Source: Actinokineospora sp. NBRC 105648 (GTDB lineage: Bacteria > Actinomycetota > Actinomycetes > Mycobacteriales > Pseudonocardiaceae). From it: a stretch of 64,000 nt of DNA. This document shows positions 51,678-59,000 of this stretch, piece by piece. Position 1 is the first letter of the stretch. Each line of letters begins with the position of its first letter. The notes beneath the pieces were generated by a model. That model searched no databases, was not told the DNA's origin, and saw only the letters and a list, made by a program, of their open reading frames with translations. The stretch is from assembly GCF_030269645.1 (NCBI RefSeq), contig NZ_BSTR01000007.1, forward strand, positions 85,061 to 149,060. The letters are read 5' to 3'. The translations under genes and the position numbers were made by a program.

Positions 51678-52175
51678 ATGGACGATCGGGACAGGGGCTT
51701 CGCCGAGTACTTCGCGGCGCGGTCCGGGGCCATGCGCGGCACGGCGTTCCTGCTGTGTGGTGACTGGCACCGAGCCGAGGACCTCGTGCAGACGTCGTTC
51801 GTCAAGCTCTACCGCGTGTGGAACCGGATCTCCGAGCACGGCAAGCTCGACGCCTACACCCGGCAGATCCTCGTCCGCACCTTCCTCGACGAGACCCGCC
51901 GCGGGTTCTTCCGCCGCGAGCAGGTCACCGACGAGCCCGGCGACTGGGCCGCCCCCGCGCAGGGCAGCCCGGAAGACCGGATGGTGCTGCTGCGGGCACT
52001 GGCCAGAGTGCCCGCGCGGCAACGCGCCGCACTGGTCCTGCGGTACTGGGAAGACCTTTCCTTGGAGGAGACCGCCCGAGCGCTCAAGTGCTCCACCGGC
52101 ACGGTGAAGAGCCAGGCGTCGCGCGGCCTGGTCAACCTGCGCGCTCTCCTCCCCGCCACCACCGCAGCCCTCTGA
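51678..52175 (+). CDS. SigE-family ECF sigma factor
   Basis: A 165-residue sigma factor. Region 2 is FAEYFAARSGAMRGTAFLLCGDWHRAEDLVQTSFVKLYRVW (about 8-48) and region 4 is ERTARALKCSTGTVKSQASRGLVNLR-like (about 128-155). The CGDWHRAEDLVQT form is typical of the actinobacterial SigE-family (SigE-like 50) group. The next gene starts 9 bp later and encodes a membrane-anchored protein that may be its anti-sigma factor. Signal unknown. Confidence 0.9.
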   Translation: MDDRDRGFAEYFAARSGAMRGTAFLLCGDWHRAEDLVQTSFVKLYRVWNRISEHGKLDAYTRQILVRTFLDETRRGFFRREQVTDEPGDWAAPAQGSPEDRMVLLRALARVPARQRAALVLRYWEDLSLEETARALKCSTGTVKSQASRGLVNLRALLPATTAAL

Positions 52176-52184
52176 GAGGACCCC

Positions 52185-53054
52185 ATGGACGAGCACGAGG
52201 TGCGCCACGCCCTGCGCGGCGCGATGGACGGGATGGCAACGCCCCCGGCCATGAACAGCAGTGCGGTGCTGGACGCCGCGAAGCACGACCAACGGCGCAG
52301 GCGGGCCACCCTGGCCGGCCTGGGCAGTGCGGCCGCCGTGGCCGCGATCGCCGCAGGGGCGGTGCTCCTGCCCGGACTCGGCGGCACGGACAGCGGCCCG
52401 GCGGTCGCCGAGGGCGCCGTGGGGACGATCACCACGAGCCCGTCCGCGACCAGCCGGTCGACCAAGCCCACAAAGCCGACCAGGACCGGTACGACGTCGG
52501 GCACCATGAGCCCTGGTGGCCACACGCAGTCCAGCGGACCGCAGGAAGACCTGGCCGTGCGGCTGACCGACACCCTGCTGGGATCGGTGCCCGCGGGTCT
52601 GACCTCGCCGCCCGGGGTGATGGGCGAGTCCTTGCAGGGACCGTGGGCCCTCCGCCACCACCAGGCCACCACCGGTGAGGGCGGGGTCGGCTGGGAGTAC
52701 CAGGCACACATCCCGGTCGGCACCGGGGACGGCAAGTGGGGCAGGCTCAGCGCCGAGGTCCACCACGGCGAGAGCGCCCTGGACGGCTGCGCGCTGACCC
52801 AGAGCTACTGGGGCATGGGCGGGACCTGCTCGCTGGTCGACGTCGACGGCAAGAAGGTCGGCGTGGTCACCAAGCCGGGCGTGGACAAGCGACTGGACCA
52901 GTGGGCGGCCTACAAGCACCCGGACGGCACCGTCGTGTTCCTCGCGCAGGCCAAGGGGTACTTCGCCGCCCAACTGCCCGGCATCGCCAACGAGCCGTTC
53001 ACCGTCGAGCAGCTGGCCCGACTCACCACCGAACCGAAGTTCACCCTGCGCTAG
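52185..53054 (+). CDS. Membrane-anchored protein, probable anti-sigma partner
   Basis: A 289-residue protein. Residues 1-40 are cytoplasmic (EHEVRHALRGAMDGMATPPAM, then HDQRRRR), followed by one membrane helix (about 42-63) and a Ser/Thr/Pro-rich linker. An extracytoplasmic globular domain (about 120-289) has two Cys (GCALTQSYW, GTCSLVDVDG). Gene order and topology fit an anti-sigma factor for the sigma factor just upstream, but no zinc-binding anti-sigma motif is seen. The terminator at 53068 ends the pair. Confidence 0.72.
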   Translation: MDEHEVRHALRGAMDGMATPPAMNSSAVLDAAKHDQRRRRATLAGLGSAAAVAAIAAGAVLLPGLGGTDSGPAVAEGAVGTITTSPSATSRSTKPTKPTRTGTTSGTMSPGGHTQSSGPQEDLAVRLTDTLLGSVPAGLTSPPGVMGESLQGPWALRHHQATTGEGGVGWEYQAHIPVGTGDGKWGRLSAEVHHGESALDGCALTQSYWGMGGTCSLVDVDGKKVGVVTKPGVDKRLDQWAAYKHPDGTVVFLAQAKGYFAAQLPGIANEPFTVEQLARLTTEPKFTLR

Positions 53055-53067
53055 CCACCACCCAGAG

Positions 53068-53104
53068 GAGGCCGTCGGTCCACTGTGGACCGGCGGCCTC
53101 TTCG
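53068..53104 (+). terminator. Terminator of the sigma/anti-sigma-like operon
   Basis: GAGGCCGTCGGTCCA pairs with TGGACCGGCGGCCTC (53068-53100) as a 15-bp stem with one T.G wobble and a 3-nt loop, followed by TTCG. The centre is the TCCACTGTGGA sequence that recurs in the window. Confidence 0.85.
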
Positions 53105-53191
53105 CGTGTGCCGAAGTGGCCGTTTTGTCCGAAACTTCCGTAGAGTGGTGGCGTCGGGTACCCGATCACCTACTCAGGGAGAGAATGACCG

Positions 53192-54169
53192 GTGGTCTTC
53201 AAGAAGATGCTGCAGAAGTTCGGCGTTGGCGGCCCGACGGTGGACACCGTCCTGTCCGACCCACGCGGCGTACCGGGCGGACCGCTCAACGGCGAGGTCC
53301 GCCTGACCGGCGGCGAGGCCGACGCCGAGATCGAGCACATCGCACTGTCCCTGGTCACCCAGTCGACCGCCCGCCAGGTCGAATTCCACCGAGCAGTCGT
53401 CTCCGGCGCGACCCGACTGCGAGCGAAGGAACAGCGAACGGTCCAGTTCACCCTGCCACTCCCCTGGGAAACACCGGTGACCGAGGTGTCCGGCCAGCCA
53501 CTACCGGGCATCTCACTCGGACTGCGCACGGAACTGTCGATCGCGAAAGCGGTGGACAAGGGCGATCTGGACCCGGTCTACATCGCCCCACTGCCGTCGC
53601 AGGACGCTGTGCTCGACGCTTTCGGGGAACTCGGATTCCACTTCAAGTCGGTATCGCTTGAGGGCGGACAGGCTTATGGGGTTCGGCAGGAACTGCAGTT
53701 CTACCAGGAGATCGAGTTCTACCCGCCGCCGCAGTTCGCTGGTGGCGTGAGCGAGGTGGAACTGAGCATCATTGCCTCGGCGGCCGGCGTGACGGTTTTG
53801 CTGCAGGCGGACAAGCGATTCGGCGGGACTGGGGTTGGGCGGTTCCAGGCTTCGCACGAGGAGGCCCAGGCGCAGGATTGGGCTGCGGTTGTGGGGTCTT
53901 GGCTGGAGCAGACTCTGGCTGGGCGGCAGGCGCAGCAGGGATTTGGGCAGCAGGGGTATGGGCAGCAGGGGTATGGGCAGCAGGGTTACGGCCAGCCTGG
54001 CTATGGACAGCCGGGGTACGGGCATCCGGGGCAGCACCAGCGGCGTGGGCCTGGGATGGGCGGGATGGTTGCCGGGGTCGCGGGTGGCCTGGTCGGCGGC
54101 ATGATCATCGGCGACATGCTGGACGGCGGACTCATTGACGGGGACGACGGCGGCGGCGAAGAGTTCTGA
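53192..54169 (+). CDS. Spo0M family protein with Gln/Gly/Tyr-rich tail
   Basis: A 325-residue protein. The first 240 residues are a Spo0M (arrestin-like) domain: MVFKKMLQKFGVGGPTVDTVL, GEVRLTGGEADAEIEHI, LPWETPVTEVSG and FYPPPQFAG. Bacillus Spo0M acts at the cytoskeleton/sporulation-phosphorelay interface; the actinobacterial role is unknown. The tail has repeated GYGQQ/GYGQP units (about 250-275), then a Gly/Met-rich hydrophobic stretch (GGMVAGVAGGLVGGMIIGD) and an acidic end. That tail could associate with membranes or self-assemble. GTG start at 53192. The third-codon GC drops in the tail. Confidence 0.88.
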   Translation: MVFKKMLQKFGVGGPTVDTVLSDPRGVPGGPLNGEVRLTGGEADAEIEHIALSLVTQSTARQVEFHRAVVSGATRLRAKEQRTVQFTLPLPWETPVTEVSGQPLPGISLGLRTELSIAKAVDKGDLDPVYIAPLPSQDAVLDAFGELGFHFKSVSLEGGQAYGVRQELQFYQEIEFYPPPQFAGGVSEVELSIIASAAGVTVLLQADKRFGGTGVGRFQASHEEAQAQDWAAVVGSWLEQTLAGRQAQQGFGQQGYGQQGYGQQGYGQPGYGQPGYGHPGQHQRRGPGMGGMVAGVAGGLVGGMIIGDMLDGGLIDGDDGGGEEF

Positions 54170-54305
54170 GGCACCACCCTCGCCCTAGCACTTGCATTCC
54201 CTTGCCCTAGCACTCACTTGCACTGGCATTTGCACTCGCATTTGCCCTTGGCTTGTCGCTCTCTAAAGGCCAAGCCCCACGCTACGCAACACCCGCTACG
54301 CCAGT

Positions 54306-54446
54306 GCTCGATTCAGTGGACTCACTTCGTGCGGGGGGAGAGTACCGCTAAACTTGCCGTGTGGTGGGGAATGCCCTTCACCCGCCCTTTTTTCACCACC
54401 GCGGTGCTCTAGGGGCCCCGCACGAAGTGAGTTCACTGAATCGAGC
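54306..54446 (+). repeat. Long-hairpin element, copy 4
   Basis: Outer arms GCTCGATTCAG... and ...CTGAATCGAGC pair over 31 positions with one G.U wobble; the inner GAGTACCGC/GCGGTGCTC has one U.G. TAGGGGCCCC is on the 3' arm. The 5' flank AAGCCCCACGCTACGCAACACCCGCTACG-like (54272-54300) closely matches copy 5. It is downstream of, and oriented like, the Spo0M gene. Before it, 54184-54248 is a degenerate TTGCACT/TTGCATT run with no gene. Confidence 0.9.
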
Positions 54447-54455
54447 TCGCTCTTA

Positions 54456-54519
54456 AGTCGGGCAACCTGGATGAGCTACACCCAGTTTAGGACGCGTAGC
54501 TCATACAGGTTGCCCGACT
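54456..54519. repeat. 24-bp inverted repeat between hairpin copies 4 and 5
   Basis: The arm starting AGTCGGGCAACCTG (54456-54479) and its complement (54496-54519) match at 23 of 24 positions around a 16-nt spacer. They are the 3' tails of copies 4 and 5 facing each other; a weaker GGGCAG/CTGCCC version lies between copies 2 and 3. Confidence 0.85.
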
Positions 54520-54528
54520 AAGACGCAG

Positions 54529-54669
54529 GCTCGATCTGGCGAACTCCCTTTGCGCGGGGCCCCTAGAGCACCGCAGTGGGGAAAAAGCGTGGGGTGAAGG
54601 GCATCCCCACCACCAGGTCAAGGTTAGCGGCACTCCTCCCCCACACAAAGGGAGTCCGCCAGATCGAGC
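54529..54669 (-). repeat. Long-hairpin element, copy 5
   Basis: Reverse orientation, tail-to-tail with copy 4. On the minus strand the outer arms pair with three G.U wobbles and the inner GAGTGCCGC/GCGGTGCTC with two more; there is no A.C. The loop has GTGGGG/CCCCAC followed by GCTTTTT. Its canonical strand is that of the glycosyltransferase gene at 54973. Confidence 0.9.
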
Positions 54670-54778
54670 ACATCCGTAACGGGTGTTGCGTTCCGTAGGG
54701 CTTGAGAATTAGGGATGAAGAGAAGAAGAGATCGAATGGAAGGAGAAACGGAGGGGAACGGACGGAGGCTGAGGCCAA

Positions 54779-54902
54779 GGGGCGGGGCGGGGCGGGGCGG
54801 GGCGGGGCGGGATGAGGGTGGCCGGGGGGGTTGGGCGGTTGGGTAGCCGGGTGGCCGGGGGGTTGGGTGGCTGGGTAGCCGGGGGGCTGGGCGGCTGGGC
54901 GG
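54779..54902. repeat. G-rich array: (GGGGC)6 and degenerate G-rich minisatellite
   Basis: Six perfect GGGGC units (54779-54808) are followed to about 54902 by degenerate GGGTNGCCGGG/GGTTGGGCGG-type units. There are many G3-G7 runs on the plus strand, so G-quadruplexes are possible in DNA; the minus-strand transcript would be C-rich. No gene is seen. Confidence 0.85.
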
Positions 54903-54909
54903 AGAAACG

Positions 54910-54947
54910 CCGAGAGACCCCAGGCCGTGGGCGCTGGGGTCTCTCGG
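54910..54947 (-). terminator. Terminator of the GT2 gene
   Basis: A perfect 14-bp stem (CCGAGAGACCCCAG at 54910-54923 with 54934-54947) and a 10-nt loop, 25 bp past the stop at 54973. Confidence 0.85.
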
Positions 54948-54972
54948 TGTGTGTCTGCTTGAGTGTCTCTAG

Positions 54973-56016
54973 TTAGATTCCCTCGCGTTGCCAGCGGAGT
55001 ACGCGGGCGTGCTGGCGGACTCGCCTGGCGGGGGCGGTGAGCACCAGCGGGGAGAGGGCACGGGCCTTGCGTGCGCCCAAGCGCTGGCGCAGGCGCAAGG
55101 TGTGCCATTCCGGCAGGCTCTCGATGTCGCCATGGGCCTCGCGGGCGAAGTCGATCAGTTCGGGGACCGGGTCGGTGTCGGCGCGGCCCTTGTCGAAGGC
55201 CCGGCCTGCCCTGCGGAGTGCGTCCCGGGCCAGGACCCTGCGGACCTGGCGGTCCATGTCGTGCTTGTCCGGGAGGTTGTTGTCCGTGCGCTCGCTGATC
55301 GCGGTGTAGGCCGCGAGGCGCTGGCGCAGGTCGTTGACCACCGACGCGTAGTACGCGGCCGACATGTTCTGGCCGTGCACGCGGTAGTACGCCTGGTCCA
55401 CGCCACGCAGGTAGCCGACGTCCGCGTGCAGGGCGAAGCGCATCCACATCTCGATGTCGCCGGTGTGGCGCAGTTCCGGGTCGTAGCCGCCGAGCTCGCG
55501 CTGCAGCGAGGTGCGCACCACGACCTCCGGCGAAGTAATGCAACCTTCGCCGAGGGTGAACCGCCTGCGGAGCCAGGAAAGTCCGTTGTAGACGGTCCAG
55601 CCCTTGTCCTCGGTTCTGGCCATCGGCAGCGGCTCGCTGCCGTCCCAGTGCAGCGGGCGGCCGTAGACGAACCCGACCTCCGGGTGCGCGTCGAGCAGGC
55701 GGGTCGCCCGCCGGAGCGCACCCGGGGTCAGGGCGTCGTCGGCGGAGAGGAGAGCGCAGTAGTCCGCGCTCGCCCACTCCATCAGGCCCTCGTTGTAGGT
55801 GGCGATGTGACCCATGTTCCGCTCGTGCTCCAGAACGGTCACCCGGCTGTCCACATCGGACAGAGCGCGGGCCACATCGGCACTGCCGTCACCGGAGCAG
55901 TCGTCGATCACGAGCACCCGGACGTCCACGCCCGGCTGGTCGAGCACGCTGCGCACGGCGGTCGGCAGGACCGACCCGTACTTGTAGCACGGGATCACCA
56001 CATCAACGCTGGCCAC
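54973..56016 (-). CDS. GT2 family glycosyltransferase
   Basis: A 347-residue GT-A enzyme: VDVVIPCYKYGSVLPTAVRSVLDQ at the start, VLVIDDCSGDGS, the DxD-like CALLSADDALTPGA and the GxGD-like RHTGDIEMWMR. A helical C terminus rich in Arg follows. GTG 56016 begins the conserved motif and has AGGGGGC upstream. It starts 19 bp after the stop of the large DUF4082 protein gene, so the two are probably co-transcribed. Donor unknown. Confidence 0.88.
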   Translation of the reverse strand: MASVDVVIPCYKYGSVLPTAVRSVLDQPGVDVRVLVIDDCSGDGSADVARALSDVDSRVTVLEHERNMGHIATYNEGLMEWASADYCALLSADDALTPGALRRATRLLDAHPEVGFVYGRPLHWDGSEPLPMARTEDKGWTVYNGLSWLRRRFTLGEGCITSPEVVVRTSLQRELGGYDPELRHTGDIEMWMRFALHADVGYLRGVDQAYYRVHGQNMSAAYYASVVNDLRQRLAAYTAISERTDNNLPDKHDMDRQVRRVLARDALRRAGRAFDKGRADTDPVPELIDFAREAHGDIESLPEWHTLRLRQRLGARKARALSPLVLTAPARRVRQHARVLRWQREGI

Positions 56017-56035
56017 TGGTAAAGCCCCCTCGGGT

Positions 56036-59000
56036 CTACGAAATGCTCGTCGCGAACACTGCGTCGACCCAGTAGTTGGTTCCGTTACCGGATCCGTTCG
56101 GGACCAGGCCACCACTGCCGTAGCGGTAGAGGCCGTTGGGCGCCGCCTCCGAGCTCGCGGGCGCGGTGAGCGGCCCGTTCGTCCGGTCCGCGGTGAAGTA
56201 CTGCCCGGTGTAGCCGTAGTGGCCCGCCGAGCCCCAGTAGGAGACCACGTAGCTGGTGCCCGCGGTCACCTGGACGGGCTGGGCGAAGGTGAGCGTCTGC
56301 CACCCGCTGCTCGACTCGGCGCTGAAGGTGCCGGTGGCCAGCTGGCCGCCCGCACTGCTCCACAGGGTTCCGGTGTGCGAACCGGGGTCGCCCGCGGTCT
56401 TGTAGAACCGGACACCGGTGATGTAGCCGTTCTGGCCCGGCGTGATCCGCATGCCCAGCTCCACGGTCGCGTCCGTGGTGCTGTTCGCGGGCTTGTCCGT
56501 CGGCCGGAACAGGCTGCACGGGCACTGGCCCGCGGCACCGGTGGTGAAGGTCCACGTGTACGCGCTGGGCATCGTGTTGCCCCAGGCGTCCGCGGCCCGG
56601 GCGCTCACCGTGAACGTCGCGTTGCCCGCCAGCACGGCGGTCGAGGCGAAGGTCACGCTGCGGCCGTCGGTGGCCACCTCGGTGGTGCCGCTGACCACGC
56701 CGACACCGTTCTGGGTCACCGAGAACTGCAGCGAGGCCGGGTTGATCGGCTCGGAGAAGTTCGCCGTGACACCGGTACCGGTGGACACGCCGGTCGCGCC
56801 GGAGGCCGGGGTGGTGGAGGAGACCGTGGGAGCGGTGTTGTCCGCGCCGTTGGTGTCGACCACCGGGTCGACCCAGTAGTTGTTGGCGTTGTACGAGCTG
56901 CTCGGGTAGCCGCCGCCGTAGACGTACACGCCGTTGCCGCCGCCCGCCGGGGAGCTGGGCGCGGTGAGCACACCGCGACCCGCGCCCTGCGCGGCGAAGT
57001 AGCCGTTGTCCACCGAGTAGTGCCCGTTGGGCGCCCGGTAGGAGGCGATGTAGGTCTGGCCCGCCTGGATCTGCAGCGGCTGGGCGAAGGTCAGCGTCTG
57101 CCAGCCCGAACCCGACTCGTTGGCGAAGGTCCCGGTCGCGAGGCGCTGGCCGGTGGTGCTCCAGATCGAGCCGGTGTGCGTGCCGGTGTTGTTGAAGTTC
57201 TTGTAGAACCGGACACCGGTCACGTTGGCACTGGCGCCGACGGTGAACTTGACGCCCAGCTCCACGTCGCTGGCGTCCCCGGCGTCCACCGTCGCGGGGG
57301 TCCGCGACTTGAACAGGTTGCACGGGCACGGCTGCAGGTTGGTGCCGGTGGTGAAGCTCCACGTCTTGGCCTGGGCCAGGGCGTTGCCGAAGCCGTCGGT
57401 GGCGTTGAGCGTCACCGAGTGCACCTTGTTCGCGGGCAGCAGGTCGGTCGGGGTGAAGGTGACCACCTTGTCGTCGACGCTGACCGAGCCCGGGATGGGG
57501 CTGCCGTTGGCGTTGACGGTGAACTGCACGCTGCCCGGGTCGACGGCCTCGTTGAACGTGGCCGAGATGCTGCCGTCGACGTAGGCGTTGGTGCCGCCGG
57601 AGGCGGGCGAGGTCGACTGGACCACCGGCGGGGTGTTGTCCGCGGTGTCGGTCGTGATGACCGCGTCGACCCAGTAGTTGCCGCCGTTGTACGAGCTGTT
57701 CGGGAAGCCGACGCCGTACTTGAACACGCCGTTGCCGCCGGGGGTGTTGCCGGTCGCGGGCGCGGTGAGCGGGACGATGCCCGCCCCCTTGCCGTTGAAG
57801 AACCCGGCGTCGACCGAGTAATGGCCGCTGGGCGCGCTGTAGGAGACCACGTAGGTCTGCCCGGAGCGGATCTGCTGCGGCTGGGCGAAGGTCAGCGTCT
57901 GCCAGCCCGAGGCCGACTCACCGCTGAACGTGCCGGTCGCCAGCTGCTGGCCCGCCGAGGTCCACAGCGTGCCGGTGTGCGTGCCGGTGTTCGTGGTCGC
58001 CTTGTAGAAGCGGACACCGGTGACGGTCGCGTTCACCGAGGTGTTGAACTTGGTGCCGACCTCGATCGGGGCGGTGTCGTTGCCGTCCACGGTGCCCGGC
58101 ACCTGGGTGCCGAAGATCGTGCACGGGCACTGCTGCGCGCCGACGGTCGCGTTGCTGGTGACGGTGGCGCCCAGGTTGGCGCTGTCGTCGGAGGCGCGGA
58201 CCTTGATGCTCACCTGGCCGAGCACGCTCGGGGTCCAGGCGTAGCTCCAGTTGTCCAGACCGGTCGCGCGGTGGTAGGTCGCGCCGCCGTCGACGGAGAC
58301 CTCGACCGAGCCGACCTTGCCGCCGCCGCTGTCGACCGCGGTGCCGGTGATGGTGCGCGGGCTGCCCGCCGGGACGGTGCTGCCGTTGGCCGGGGACGTG
58401 ATGGTGACCGTGGGACCGGTGGTGTCCGTGGTCTTGCTCGCGCTGAACATGCCCGACATCAGCGTCCTGGGCTGAGCGCCCATGTCCGCGAGCAGGTTGA
58501 CGGTGGCCTGCTGGATCTGCGGGCTCACCGGCGCGGACGACGGGGCGCCCGCCGGGAAGGAGTGCTCCGCGTCCAGACCCCACGACCACTGCACCGAGGC
58601 CGAGCTGAACACCAGCGCCTTGCTGGTCGGGTCGCGGTAGAGCACGAGCTTGTGGTTGGCCGGACCGCCGGTGTAGAGGTTGCCGTAGTCCTGCAGCAGC
58701 TGACCGTTGTCCACGGTGACCGTGGTGTCCGACAGCGGCACCGAGCCCGCGGGGCGCAGACCGTTGTCCGGGTCACCGTCCCACTCGTAGCCCAGCGTGC
58801 CCGCGGACAGCGTGGTCGTGGTGGTCGCGGTCGCGATCGAGGTGTTGCGCCAGAACCGGTTGCGGCCGAAGGAGGCCGGGACCTGGATGGCGTCGGCGCG
58901 GTAGCCGTTGACGTTGAACAGCGTGCCGACGAGCGCGTTCTCCGGGCGGCCGCCGTCGGCCGGCGGCGAGGAGCGCGGGTCGCGCCAGGTGCCGGTCCAC

